Of a stretch of 64,000 nucleotides of DNA, positions 44,199 to 52,946 are shown one piece after another. The position numbers were made by a program, and so were the translations under genes. This DNA is from Caproicibacterium lactatifermentans (lineage in GTDB: Bacteria > Bacillota > Clostridia > Oscillospirales > Acutalibacteraceae). The stretch covers positions 992,001 through 1,056,000 of the forward strand of contig NZ_CP046051.1 in assembly GCF_013315815.1 (NCBI RefSeq). Direction: 5' to 3'. The number at the start of each line of letters is the position of its first letter. Within the stretch, counting starts at the first letter, position 1. The notes beneath the pieces are model-generated. The model saw only the letters and a list, made by a program, of their open reading frames with translations. It was not told where the DNA came from and did no database searches.

Positions 44199-45476
44199 AT
44201 GGCGGAATTGGTATATGACAACACAGGACGGCTCATTTTTACAAAAGAAATGAAAAAGGAATACACCATTCTGATTCCCATGATGCTGCCGGTTCACTTT
44301 AAACTTTTTGTTGGTGTTTTGCGCAATGCCGGTTATAAAATTGAATTGTTGGAAAATAGCGGACAGGCTATTGTACAGGAAGGCCTGAAATATGTTCATA
44401 ATGATGCTTGCTATCCGGCTATTTTGGTCATTGGCCAGTTTTTGGATGCCCTTCATTCCGGCAAATATGATTTGGACCACACCGCGCTGTTGCTGACACA
44501 AACCGGCGGCGGTTGCCGTGCCAGCAATTACATTCCTCTTTTGCGCAAAGCACTGCATAAAGCTGGAATGGACCAGATCCCTATTATCAGCCTAAACCTT
44601 GTTGGGCTGGAGAAAAACCCCGGGTTCAGTATGACTTTGCCCATGATAAGCCGTATGATGGCAGGCGTTGTGTACGGCGATGCGCTGATGAGTCTGAATA
44701 ATCAGATAAAGCCCTATGAAATTGAAAAAGGGCAGAGTGCAGCGCTACTGGACAAATGGGTGGAAAAGCTCAACGAACAGTTTGTACACACTCGGGGTAT
44801 CAGCATGGGCGACCAGCGTAAAAATTTGGCTGGCATTATGAAGGACTTTTCGGAAATACCAGTCAAGAAGGTCTCTAAAATTCATGTTGGCATTGTTGGC
44901 GAAATTTATGTAAAATATGCGCCCTTCGCAAACAATCATCTGGAAGATTTTCTCGCTGAGCAGGATTGCGAAGTCAATGTGCCGGGTTTAATGAACTTTT
45001 TGCTTTTTATGGTCAGTCACGGCTTGGACGAAAGGCGGCTGTATGGTGGCAGCTTTGCGAAGGCAGCTGTTGTGAAACTCCTTTTCAATTATGTTACGAA
45101 AATGCAGCATATTATTACAGAGACATTCCAGCCTTATCCGCAGTTCTTGGCACCAACCGAATTTTCTCATGTCCGCGAACTGGTCAAAGGTGTGATTGGT
45201 TACGGTGCTAAAATGGGTGAAGGCTGGCTTTTGACCGGTGAAATGTTGGAGCTCAGTGAATGCGGTTTTGAAAACATTATCTGCGCGCAGCCGTTTGGGT
45301 GTCTTCCAAACCATGTAGTTGGCAAAGGAATGATTCATAAAATCAAACAGATACACCCGAATGCCAATATTGTCCCGATTGACTATGACCCCAGTGCGAC
45401 ACAGGTAAATCAGGAAAATCGTATTAAGTTAATGCTTGCTGTTGCCCGTGAAAATCTGGGAAAAGGTAAAAATTAA
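44199..45476 (+). CDS. 2-hydroxyacyl-CoA dehydratase D-component family protein
   Basis: 425-residue partner of the activase, related to the CoA dehydratase subunit family. It starts 12 bases after the activase, with AAGGAG before ATG 44199. Visible Cys include HNDACYPAILV, GGGCRAS and CGFENIICAQPFGCLPNHVVG, the last being typical cluster-ligand surroundings. No second dehydratase subunit, CoA transferase or dehydrogenase is adjacent, so it may act on an unlinked pathway or be a stand-alone cluster protein. Confidence 0.85.
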   Translation: MAELVYDNTGRLIFTKEMKKEYTILIPMMLPVHFKLFVGVLRNAGYKIELLENSGQAIVQEGLKYVHNDACYPAILVIGQFLDALHSGKYDLDHTALLLTQTGGGCRASNYIPLLRKALHKAGMDQIPIISLNLVGLEKNPGFSMTLPMISRMMAGVVYGDALMSLNNQIKPYEIEKGQSAALLDKWVEKLNEQFVHTRGISMGDQRKNLAGIMKDFSEIPVKKVSKIHVGIVGEIYVKYAPFANNHLEDFLAEQDCEVNVPGLMNFLLFMVSHGLDERRLYGGSFAKAAVVKLLFNYVTKMQHIITETFQPYPQFLAPTEFSHVRELVKGVIGYGAKMGEGWLLTGEMLELSECGFENIICAQPFGCLPNHVVGKGMIHKIKQIHPNANIVPIDYDPSATQVNQENRIKLMLAVARENLGKGKN

Positions 45477-45483
45477 GACTTCA

Positions 45484-45528
45484 TAGAAACCCTGGAATGA
45501 TATGCCGTCCAGGGTTTCTATTGCATTT
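45484..45528 (+). terminator. Terminator after the dehydratase pair
   Basis: TAGAAACCCTGGA (45484-45496) pairs with TCCAGGGTTTCTA (45508-45520), 13 bp, then TTGCATTTTT. Confidence 0.88.
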
Positions 45529-45703
45529 TTCGTTCGCAATATTTTTGGAAAAACAGGATGTCAACAGATGACAGCCGACACTCCTTGCTTGCAGAATGCG
45601 TTTATTCTGTCCAAATCATACCGACGAGCGGCAGAATTCCCATTCGTAAATACATCTCCATGAGGCAGATTAATAACTGCGGCCTGAGGAGGTGCATGTA
45701 AAA

Positions 45704-46741
45704 ATGAAAAAAGTTGAAAGGCAAGTTGCTGCTGTTCTTGCAGCAGCGGTGCTCAGCGTCAGTGCGGCTGCTTCAGCGGCGGAACCGACGTCAGCACCTG
45801 TCAGCGGTCCCCATGTCTGTATGCTGGTCCCATGTGGCACGCCCTTTGGCATTAAGTTGTTTACAAATGGTGTTGTTGTAGCCGGTACAGCAGATTTGGA
45901 AACGCCCACTGGAACCGTGAATCCTGCCGCAAAAGCGGACGTACGGGTGGGAGATATCATTCGCTCTGTCAACGGTAAGCCTGTTACAAAGAATGAACAG
46001 ATAGCTGCGGCCATTCAAAAAAGCGGAGGGAAAGCGCTGAAACTTGGTTTGCTGCGCAGTGGCAAAGAACAAACTGCAAATATTTTGCCAGTACAGAGTG
46101 CAGGGAGTTACCGGGCGGGCCTTTGGGTAAGAGACAGTGCTGCGGGTGTCGGTACGCTCACTTTCTATGACCCACAAACACATGCCTTTGCGGGTTTGGG
46201 GCATGGCATAACAGACCCGGACACGCATACTATTATGCCGTTTGGATGCGGAGACATTGTACCTGTCACAATTTCCGGCGTTCAAAAAGGTTCCGCCGGT
46301 GTACCAGGAGAATTGGAAGGTTATTTTACGTCAGATGTTCCGTCTGGAACGCTGTATTCTAATTCCGAGCAGGGTGTATTCGGCAATCTGAAGCAACCAC
46401 CGCATAATACGGCCGTTCCAGTATGTCCTGCAGAAGAAGTGAAAGCCGGACCGGTACAGATTGTCTGTACGATAGATGGCAACACTCCGCATACGTATCA
46501 AGCAGAAATAGAGCTGTTAAACGTGCGCGGTGCACGCAGCAAGAACATGGTGCTGCACATTACGGACAAAACACTGTTAGCCCGTGCTGGAGGCATTGTG
46601 CAGGGAATGAGCGGCAGCCCCATTCTGCAGCAGGGCAGGTTGGTAGGTGCTGTTACTCATGTATTTGTAAATGATCCGACACGTGGATATGGAATTCTGG
46701 CTGAAAATATGTTGTCTGCCGAAAAGAAAGCAGCAGCATAG
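45704..46741 (+). CDS. spoIVB: SpoIVB peptidase (S55 family)
   Basis: Sporulation serine peptidase that, in Bacillus, is made in the forespore and triggers pro-sigma-K processing. 345 residues. It has a hydrophobic N-terminus (AAVLAAAVLSVSAAAS), a PDZ domain around VRVGDIIRSVNGKPV, a His in GLGHGITDPDT and the nucleophile Ser in MSGSPILQ. ATG 45704 fits AGGAGG at 45687-45692; an in-frame GTG at 45692 is an alternative. It is followed by spo0A, the canonical order. It is shorter than the Bacillus protein. Confidence 0.93.
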   Translation: MKKVERQVAAVLAAAVLSVSAAASAAEPTSAPVSGPHVCMLVPCGTPFGIKLFTNGVVVAGTADLETPTGTVNPAAKADVRVGDIIRSVNGKPVTKNEQIAAAIQKSGGKALKLGLLRSGKEQTANILPVQSAGSYRAGLWVRDSAAGVGTLTFYDPQTHAFAGLGHGITDPDTHTIMPFGCGDIVPVTISGVQKGSAGVPGELEGYFTSDVPSGTLYSNSEQGVFGNLKQPPHNTAVPVCPAEEVKAGPVQIVCTIDGNTPHTYQAEIELLNVRGARSKNMVLHITDKTLLARAGGIVQGMSGSPILQQGRLVGAVTHVFVNDPTRGYGILAENMLSAEKKAAA

Positions 46742-46809
46742 CAAAAACATGGGAAGCGGCTGTTTTCCGTATGAATTTCCCCAGAAAAGAAAAAATTCTC
46801 ATTAAACTG

Positions 46810-46838
46810 TTGCCAATAATCCCAATATATGGTAATAT
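46810..46838 (+). promoter_or_regulatory. Promoter of spo0A
   Basis: TTGCCA (46810-46815), 17 bases, TAATAT (46833-46838). No clear TGTCGAA-type 0A box is seen beside it. Confidence 0.65.
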
Positions 46839-46869
46839 ATTGATGTAAAAATTCTTAGGGGGACTAAAT

Positions 46870-47625
46870 ATGGAGAATAGTATAAAACTTTTGATTGCCA
46901 ATGAGAGTCCAGAGTATCAACAGGAAAATACTCATGTTTTTGAAGAAAATGGTTTTTGCGTATCTTATACTGAAAAAGACGGCAGCAGTCTTCTGAAAGC
47001 TGTAGAAACACAGCAGCCAGCAGCTGTGTTAGCTCCTATTTTCATGCCGGGGTTGGACGCAGTCGGTGTGTTGAATTCTTTGCAGGAACATCACCCGACA
47101 AAGCTGCCTACTTTTGTTGTGGAAAGTAATTTTACAAGTCCTACGCTGGAGAGGGAAGTCCTTTCAGCAGGAGCTGCCTATTTAGCTGTGCAGCCATATG
47201 AAACTGTTCAGCTTGCCCGGCGAATTCGTCAGCTACTGACCATGGAAAATCCAACAGTACCTTGCCAGGAAACGCTGGAAATTCAGGTAACCGAAATTTT
47301 ACATCAAATTGGTGTTCCAGCGCATATCAAAGGGTACCATTATCTGCGGGATTCTATTATTATGGCAGTGGAAAATCCGGATATTATCAATGCCGTGACA
47401 AAACAATTATACCCAGGTGTTGCGAAAAAATACGGAACAACGCCATCCCGTGTGGAACGTGCTATTCGTCACGCGATTGAAGTCGCATGGGACCGCGGAG
47501 ACGTCGATATTTTAAATTCCTATTTTGGATACACGATTCACAATACCCGCGGCAAGCCAACCAACTCGGAGTTTATCGCCATGATTTCTGATCGGCTGCG
47601 GCTGCACATGAAAAACGCCGGATAA
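46870..47625 (+). CDS. spo0A: Spo0A-type sporulation regulator with a degenerate receiver
   Basis: 251 residues. The C-terminal DNA-binding domain is strongly conserved: EIGVPAHIKGY-like IGVPAHIKGYHYLRDSI, ASRVERAIRHAIEVAW-like SRVERAIRHAIEVAWDRG and KPTNSEFIAM. The N-terminal receiver keeps its length but loses the chemistry. The acidic pair is N11-E12 instead of DD, the phospho-acceptor Asp is P56 (VLAPIFMPGLD), the Thr is S86 and the conserved Lys is Q108 (AVQPY). Phosphorelay control as in Bacillus is therefore unlikely. Adjacency to spoIVB supports orthology to Spo0A. It could be the sole Spo0A acting constitutively or through another signal, or a paralogue. Confidence 0.92.
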   Translation: MENSIKLLIANESPEYQQENTHVFEENGFCVSYTEKDGSSLLKAVETQQPAAVLAPIFMPGLDAVGVLNSLQEHHPTKLPTFVVESNFTSPTLEREVLSAGAAYLAVQPYETVQLARRIRQLLTMENPTVPCQETLEIQVTEILHQIGVPAHIKGYHYLRDSIIMAVENPDIINAVTKQLYPGVAKKYGTTPSRVERAIRHAIEVAWDRGDVDILNSYFGYTIHNTRGKPTNSEFIAMISDRLRLHMKNAG

Positions 47626-47649
47626 CAAAACTGAAAGATTACTTCGCAA

Positions 47650-47706
47650 GTATCTCCACTTTATTGGGCCCTAAGAACAGGCCTGACAAAATGGAGATGC
47701 TTTTTT
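47650..47706 (+). terminator. Terminator after spo0A
   Basis: GTATCTCCA pairs with TGGAGATGC (one G-U), enclosing a GGGCC/GGCCT inner stem, then TTTTTT. Confidence 0.8.
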
Positions 47707-47818
47707 AGAGAAATCAATTGTATACAGAAAAATACTTCCTATATTTTTCATGTACTTGTTGTTCAAAATGAAATTTTATGCAGTTTTATACGGTTTATAA
47801 CTCTCTTTTGCAATTAGT

Positions 47819-47847
47819 TTGACAGTTTCACTGTTATTCTTTATAAT
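47819..47847 (+). promoter_or_regulatory. Consensus promoter of ilvD
   Basis: TTGACA (47819-47824), 17 bases, TATAAT (47842-47847). The leader of about 40 bases leaves no room for a T-box. Confidence 0.85.
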
Positions 47848-47894
47848 AAGTATAAATTTTATGGTGGTCTGCTACCTTGGGAGGGAACATACAA

Positions 47895-49550
47895 ATGAAC
47901 AGTGATGCAATTAAAAAAGACGTGCCTAAACGGGCTCTGTTCCATGCGCTTGGCCTAACAAATGAGGAAATTGACCGTCCTCTTATCGGCGTTGTCAGCT
48001 CATACAACGAAATTGTACCAGGACACATGAACATTGATAAAATTGTAAAATCGGTAAAAACTGGTGTTACAATGGCAGGTGGCACACCATTGGTTTTCCC
48101 GGCAATCGCAGTGTGTGATGGAATCGCAATGGGACATCGTGGCATGAAATACAGCCTGGTTACCCGAGAACTGATTGCCGACTCTACTGAGGCCATGACC
48201 ATTGCCCATGCGCTGGATGCACTGGTTTTGGTACCAAACTGCGATAAAAATGTTCCCGGTCTTCTCATGGCGGCGGCCCGCCTGAATGTCCCTGCAATTT
48301 TCGTCAGCGGCGGTCCAATGCTTGCCGGACGTGTACAGGGGAAGAAGACCAGCTTTTCCAGCGCAAGTGAGGCAGTTGGTGAATATGCGGCTGGCCGTAT
48401 TTCAAAAGAAGTGCTAGACGAATATGAAGCAAACACCTGTCCTACCTGTGGCAGCTGTTCCGGTATGTATACAGCGAACAGCATGAACTGTCTGACGGAA
48501 GCACTTGGCATGGGGCTGCAGGGAAACGGAACCATTCCTGCTGTTTATTCTGCTCGCCTGCAACTTGCAAAACATGCTGGTATGCAAATTATGGAACTGC
48601 TTAAACAAAATATTCGTTCGCGTGACATTATGACAATGGACGCCTTTGAAAATGCACTAACCGTAGATATGGCCCTTGGCTGCAGCACAAACAGTGCACT
48701 CCATTTGCCGGCTATTGCCCATGAATGTGGTCTGGAATTGAATCTAGATATTCTTAACCATATCAGTGCCCATACACCAAACCTGTGTCACCTTGCGCCG
48801 GCAGGGCATACCTATATAGAAGATTTAAATGAGGCAGGCGGCGTCTACGCTGTAATGAACGAGCTGGCTTCCGCCGGTCTTCTACATACTGATTGTATAA
48901 CCTGCACTGGTAAAACCGTGAAAAAGAACATTTCCGGCTGCGTCAATAAGGATCCGGAAATCATTCGTCCTTTGGACAACCCTTACAGCAAAACCGGTGG
49001 AATTGCTGTTCTGCGCGGCAACCTTGCACCGGACGGCTGTGTTGTTAAGCGCAGCGCCGTATCTACAGAGATGCTGCAGCATAAAGGTCCTGCCCGTGTC
49101 TTTGAAAGTGAAGAAGAGGCAATGTCCGCTATCCTTGGCGGAAAAATCAATCCCGGCGATGTTGTTGTCATCCGTTATGAAGGACCAAAAGGCGGTCCCG
49201 GTATGCGGGAAATGCTCAATCCAACTTCCGCAATTATGGGCTGTGGCCTGGGGGACAGTGTTGCGCTGATTACGGACGGCCGGTTTAGCGGTGCTACCCG
49301 TGGTGCTGCCATCGGTCATATTTCTCCGGAAGCGGCGGTAGGTGGTCCTATTGCTTTGGTACAGGAAGGCGATCAAATTGAAATTGATATTCCTTCCAAC
49401 TCCATTCAGATTGATGTTTCAAATGAAGAATTGGCCGCACGCAAAGTACGGTGGAAACCAAAAGAACAGCATGTAACCGGCTATCTTGCTCGTTATGCGG
49501 CCTTGGTTACCTCCGGCAGCCAGGGCGCTGTTCTGTCGCTGGGCCAATAA
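47895..49550 (+). CDS. ilvD: Dihydroxy-acid dehydratase
   Basis: Penultimate enzyme of valine, isoleucine and pantothenate precursor synthesis. 551 residues. Cluster Cys occur in [12 protein letters not shown] and [18 protein letters not shown]; the latter is the IlvD signature. [10 protein letters not shown] and [22 protein letters not shown] are also typical. ATG 47895 has GGGAGGG upstream. It stands alone, without other ilv genes, and a TetR gene follows. Confidence 0.95.
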   Translation: MNSDAIKKDVPKRALFHALGLTNEEIDRPLIGVVSSYNEIVPGHMNIDKIVKSVKTGVTMAGGTPLVFPAIAVCDGIAMGHRGMKYSLVTRELIADSTEAMTIAHALDALVLVPNCDKNVPGLLMAAARLNVPAIFVSGGPMLAGRVQGKKTSFSSASEAVGEYAAGRISKEVLDEYEANTCPTCGSCSGMYTANSMNCLTEALGMGLQGNGTIPAVYSARLQLAKHAGMQIMELLKQNIRSRDIMTMDAFENALTVDMALGCSTNSALHLPAIAHECGLELNLDILNHISAHTPNLCHLAPAGHTYIEDLNEAGGVYAVMNELASAGLLHTDCITCTGKTVKKNISGCVNKDPEIIRPLDNPYSKTGGIAVLRGNLAPDGCVVKRSAVSTEMLQHKGPARVFESEEEAMSAILGGKINPGDVVVIRYEGPKGGPGMREMLNPTSAIMGCGLGDSVALITDGRFSGATRGAAIGHISPEAAVGGPIALVQEGDQIEIDIPSNSIQIDVSNEELAARKVRWKPKEQHVTGYLARYAALVTSGSQGAVLSLGQ

Positions 49551-49595
49551 AAAGTTCCGTGTTCGTATTTTAAGAATAGAAGAGGAAATGATAGC

Positions 49596-50180
49596 ATGGC
49601 GGATTCCAATATCACCAAAAAGGCTCTTGCAGATGCAATGAAATCACTGATGGCAGAAGAGCCCTTTTCAAAAATCAGCATCAGCGATATTTGTGCCCGC
49701 TGCTCTATGAATCGTCAAAGCTTTTATTATCATTTCCGAGATAAATATGATTTAGTAAACTGGATTTTCTACACAGAACTGATTGAGCATTTGTACGAAC
49801 ATGAACCTACTAGCGGCTGGGATTTGCTGCTGGATGTCTGTACCTATTTCTATGCAAATCGGCCATTCTACGTAAATGCTTTGCAGGTAACCGGACAGAA
49901 TTCCTTTACGGATTATTTTGCCGATGTTATGCGTGCAATCGTCCAGCCATATTTTGAGGAAATCTTCAATGGCAGTCATGAAAACAAAGAGGAATTGGAC
50001 TTTTATGTACAGCTGTTTACAGACGCGTGCAAAACAGTCATTTGTCGTTGGTTGTTCGACTTACCGAATATGAAGCCAGAGAAGTTTGTCGCGCTGGTCC
50101 GCCATGCGGTTGTATGTACAGCACATTGTGTAGTGCAAGACGAAAAAGCATCCCAGGACACAAGCAAAGAAAACAAATAA
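49596..50180 (+). CDS. TetR/AcrR family regulator, DhaS-like
   Basis: 194 residues. The N-terminal HTH is KKALADAMKSLM then ISISDICARCSMNRQSFYYHFRDKYDLVNWIF (recognition helix). The C-terminal domain resembles the TetR_C_8/DhaS type. AGAGGAAATG lies before ATG 49596. No dihydroxyacetone kinase is adjacent, so the target is unknown; it may control ilvD or itself. Confidence 0.87.
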   Translation: MADSNITKKALADAMKSLMAEEPFSKISISDICARCSMNRQSFYYHFRDKYDLVNWIFYTELIEHLYEHEPTSGWDLLLDVCTYFYANRPFYVNALQVTGQNSFTDYFADVMRAIVQPYFEEIFNGSHENKEELDFYVQLFTDACKTVICRWLFDLPNMKPEKFVALVRHAVVCTAHCVVQDEKASQDTSKENK

Positions 50181-50191
50181 ACAAACAAATC

Positions 50192-50236
50192 AAAAGGCTG
50201 TTTGCGTATTTCGGTAAACGCAGACAGCCTTTTTAC
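50192..50236. terminator. Bidirectional terminator between the TetR gene and the patatin gene
   Basis: AAAAGGCTGTTTGCGT pairs with ACGCAGACAGCCTTTT (one mismatch in the middle), with A and T flanks. Confidence 0.85.
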
Positions 50237-50245
50237 TGTACTTTT

Positions 50246-51145
50246 CTATATCTGTGCAGAAGAATTAGCAGGCGGAAAATCTTTTGGCCAGCGGGGAAGG
50301 GTGATTCCCCATTTTTCCTGTGCCCGATAAAGTGCTTCTTTTCCTTTCTCCAGTCCAATGCGATAAGCAGTCAGCAGCTGGTCATGATTTGTGCCAAAAC
50401 GATCCAAAGGCAGTGGCTCATCTGGTGCTGCGATAATTGCTTCTCCGTCATGTTCCATGCGTTGAATCATATCGAGTGTTGTATTATAAACTTTATGACG
50501 TGTATCCATGACGTGCACTAAAGCAGGATAGTGGCGATATTTATGTGCATACACCGGTCGGCCAACCTGTGGCTTTTTGCGATAGCCACGTTCCCGTGTC
50601 AGTACAATAATGATTTTATCACAGCCATCAGCTAAAGCTTTATCAATTGGAATAGGTGCATGCAGCCCACCGTCCAAATACTCTCCATTCTGATAATGCA
50701 CGATTGGAGAAAAAACCGGCAGGGAACAAGACGCCCGCAGTACCGTACAGGGAGGCACAATCTCCTCCTTCCCAAAATAGCAGGTTTTTCCCGTACGAAC
50801 ATCAGTGGCGCCCGCAAAAAAAGTGCATGGATTCCTGCGGAAGGTGTCATAATCAAAAGAGTCCAGTTTTTCTGGTATTTCGCCAAAAATATAATCCATG
50901 CCAAAAAGGGATTTTGTCTTCACAAAGTTATGTAGGCTTAGATAGTCTTCTTTTCCCGCATAATTAACAGTTGTGCGCAGTCCGCGCTCATTCTGCATGG
51001 AAACATAGGAAATGCCAATAGAGGCACCAGCTGAAACACCAATAACCTCATCCGCCATAAACTGTGCCTGTAAAAAAGAGTCCAGCACGCCAGTGGAATA
51101 AATGCCCCGCATGCCGCCGCCTTCCAGTACAATTCCAATTTTCAA
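50246..51145 (-). CDS. Patatin-like phospholipase (RssA/YjjU type)
   Basis: About 299 residues. The oxyanion loop is LEGGGMRGIYSTGV, the nucleophile Ser is in GVSAGAS, and the catalytic Asp is in LDGGLH. These form the patatin Ser-Asp dyad. The start is set at TTG 51145 (KIGIVLEGGG follows), with AGAGGCG 8 bases before it. The longer ATG at 51193 lies at the predicted transcription start of the minus-strand promoter and has no ribosome site. Substrate unknown. Confidence 0.87.
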   Translation of the reverse strand: MKIGIVLEGGGMRGIYSTGVLDSFLQAQFMADEVIGVSAGASIGISYVSMQNERGLRTTVNYAGKEDYLSLHNFVKTKSLFGMDYIFGEIPEKLDSFDYDTFRRNPCTFFAGATDVRTGKTCYFGKEEIVPPCTVLRASCSLPVFSPIVHYQNGEYLDGGLHAPIPIDKALADGCDKIIIVLTRERGYRKKPQVGRPVYAHKYRHYPALVHVMDTRHKVYNTTLDMIQRMEHDGEAIIAAPDEPLPLDRFGTNHDQLLTAYRIGLEKGKEALYRAQEKWGITLPRWPKDFPPANSSAQI

Positions 51146-51201
51146 GTCTGTTCGCCTCTGGTTCGTCAGATTCTTACAAAACAAATATTTCATCTTATGT
51201 T

Positions 51202-51230
51202 ATTATAAACCCAAGTTTTCTGATTGACAA
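51202..51230 (-). promoter_or_regulatory. Promoter of the patatin gene
   Basis: Minus strand: TTGTCA (51230-51225), 17 bases, TATAAT (51207-51202). Confidence 0.7.
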
Positions 51231-51323
51231 GGTCCCCTAAAAAGTCTCTTTGACTTTCACCAGGTTTCAAAAAGTGATATACTATATTCGTTTTACAGAA
51301 CAAAAAGGAGCCTGCACGAAAAT

Positions 51324-51815
51324 ATGACACTTGCTGTAAAAGAGAAAAGAGTAGGATACAGCCTGGAAGTTCGCAGATGGATATGTTTTCTGATGGCTGT
51401 TTGCTGTATGATACTGATTTTTCATTTTTCCGCTCAGAATGGTCCTAAAAGTGACAGCGTCAGTATGCCATGTGCTGTCTGGTTAAAAAAGACTTTGCGT
51501 CTTTCTGCTTCTAATGTTTCTGTTCACCATTTTATACGGAAGGCAGCACATTTCACTATTTATATGCTGTTGGCAGCTTTTACTGCTGGGTGGCTGTCTT
51601 CCTTTTCGCTGCGTCCGGCAGTTTGGCTGTTTGTCACAGTTGCTTTTTGTGCTGCCTATGCGGTGGGCGATGAATTTCACCAGTCCTTTACGGCACTGCG
51701 CTCTCCGTCTCCATGGGATGTACTGCTGGATACGATTGGTGCAGCAATCGGTGCGGTACTTATCCTGATACTGACGTCCTGCTGTAGAAAAGGGAGAAAG
51801 AAGGCCCAACTTTGA
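51324..51815 (+). CDS. VanZ-like family membrane protein
   Basis: 163 residues with four hydrophobic segments. The VanZ pattern is HFSAQNGPKSDS, HHFIRKAAHFTIYMLLA and AYAVGDEFHQSF with the conserved DEFHQ. VanZ in Enterococcus gives teicoplanin resistance by an unclear mechanism; here it is a chromosomal relative and resistance should not be assumed. Its TGA overlaps the TTG of the next gene. Confidence 0.88.
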   Translation: MTLAVKEKRVGYSLEVRRWICFLMAVCCMILIFHFSAQNGPKSDSVSMPCAVWLKKTLRLSASNVSVHHFIRKAAHFTIYMLLAAFTAGWLSSFSLRPAVWLFVTVAFCAAYAVGDEFHQSFTALRSPSPWDVLLDTIGAAIGAVLILILTSCCRKGRKKAQL

Positions 51816-52780
51816 TTTGTCCAAAATGTGGTTATGACAACCCGGCAGAAGCACGCTTCTGTTCCAGATGTGGAATGCCTTTTCAGGATATGGTGCCGCC
51901 TGCAGAAGATAGTGAATTTTTAAATAATCATCTTTCTGACAATGAATACGACACTTATGAAGAGGAAGATGAAGAGCCCAAACATCATTCGTATGGGCCG
52001 TTCATCACGCTTATTATCCTCCTTTGCGTGGTAGCCGTTGGCATTAGTTTTTCTGTTGCATGGAAACAGGAACAAGGAACATGGCCATGGGAACGGTTAA
52101 TAGGTACCGCCTCGTCTGCTGTTTCACAGGCGGCAGTTTCTTCTTCCCAGCAAACGCTGATTCCCCGAAAGACTAGCCCAAATTACACGGCTGCGGATAT
52201 TTCAGCCGCCGTCCGCAACAGTGAATTTCAACAGTTTGCTGTATCTGAATCTGAAATTAATTCTATTAAGACGGATGGCCAGTCACTAACAGATGCAGAC
52301 CTTGTGGAATTTACCGTGACAAAGTCCATGGTACAGCTGCATATGCAGGTACGTATTCCCAGCAGTTACTCCTCAGCCGTTTCCGGAGCACCGTCTTCCA
52401 TAGATAAACCCCGTGTAACCGCATGGGGCGCAGATACATGGAAACTGACGGGCACTTGGAATGACACGGACGGAAACGCACTGCTGATTGATACCTGCAG
52501 CGCTGGCAGCCTAACGGCACGTTATGTACCTGCCGGGACATTTGAAAGCCGTGCAGTCTCTGGCTCTATTTCTGAAAACGGTGATATTTCTTTATTAAGT
52601 GGAAAAACACAAATCAGCGGACAATTTACCCCCGCAGGAACTGCTTTACTGACGATTACTGTCAATGGCAGGCAGCCTCGCACCCAGCAGTTCATCATGC
52701 TGTCCTCCGCAATCGCCGGTTTGCCAAGCGTTCCTTCCTCCGCTGTATCCAGTTCATCCCGCACGTCCGCTGTTCCTTGA
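51812..52780 (+). CDS. Zinc-ribbon, single-pass membrane protein of unknown function
   Basis: 322 residues. An N-terminal zinc ribbon has C3, C6, C17 and C20 (ICPKCGYDN, FCSRCGMPF). An acidic linker (residues about 30-60), one membrane segment (FITLIILLCVVAVGISFSVAW) and a Ser/Ala-rich linker follow. Then comes an extracytoplasmic, beta-rich domain with a Ser-rich tail. The topology puts the ribbon in the cytoplasm. It starts at TTG 51812, coupled to the vanZ-like gene. I do not recognise the outer domain. Confidence 0.75.
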   Translation: MICPKCGYDNPAEARFCSRCGMPFQDMVPPAEDSEFLNNHLSDNEYDTYEEEDEEPKHHSYGPFITLIILLCVVAVGISFSVAWKQEQGTWPWERLIGTASSAVSQAAVSSSQQTLIPRKTSPNYTAADISAAVRNSEFQQFAVSESEINSIKTDGQSLTDADLVEFTVTKSMVQLHMQVRIPSSYSSAVSGAPSSIDKPRVTAWGADTWKLTGTWNDTDGNALLIDTCSAGSLTARYVPAGTFESRAVSGSISENGDISLLSGKTQISGQFTPAGTALLTITVNGRQPRTQQFIMLSSAIAGLPSVPSSAVSSSSRTSAVP

Positions 52781-52804
52781 CACAGCAGAAGATGTGATTC
52801 TTTA

Positions 52805-52833
52805 TTTACAAAGGGTTTAAAAACTGCTATAAT
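52805..52833 (+). promoter_or_regulatory. Promoter before murT
   Basis: TTTACA (52805-52810), 17 bases, TATAAT (52828-52833). Confidence 0.6.
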
Positions 52834-52850
52834 TCAACATATACTTACAC

Positions 52851-52897
52851 AGCAGACAGATGCAGAACCGCATCTTCCTGCTGTTTTTCATGCACAT
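52851..52897 (+). terminator. Terminator-like hairpin in the murT leader
   Basis: CAGCAG pairs with CTGCTG and encloses GATGC/GCATC, then TTTTTC. It can end the upstream transcript or attenuate murT transcription from the promoter at 52805. Confidence 0.65.
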
Positions 52898-52946
52898 TCA
52901 TTTTTAAGCACAAATGCTGTTTGAAACAGCTGGAGGGGACAAGTTT

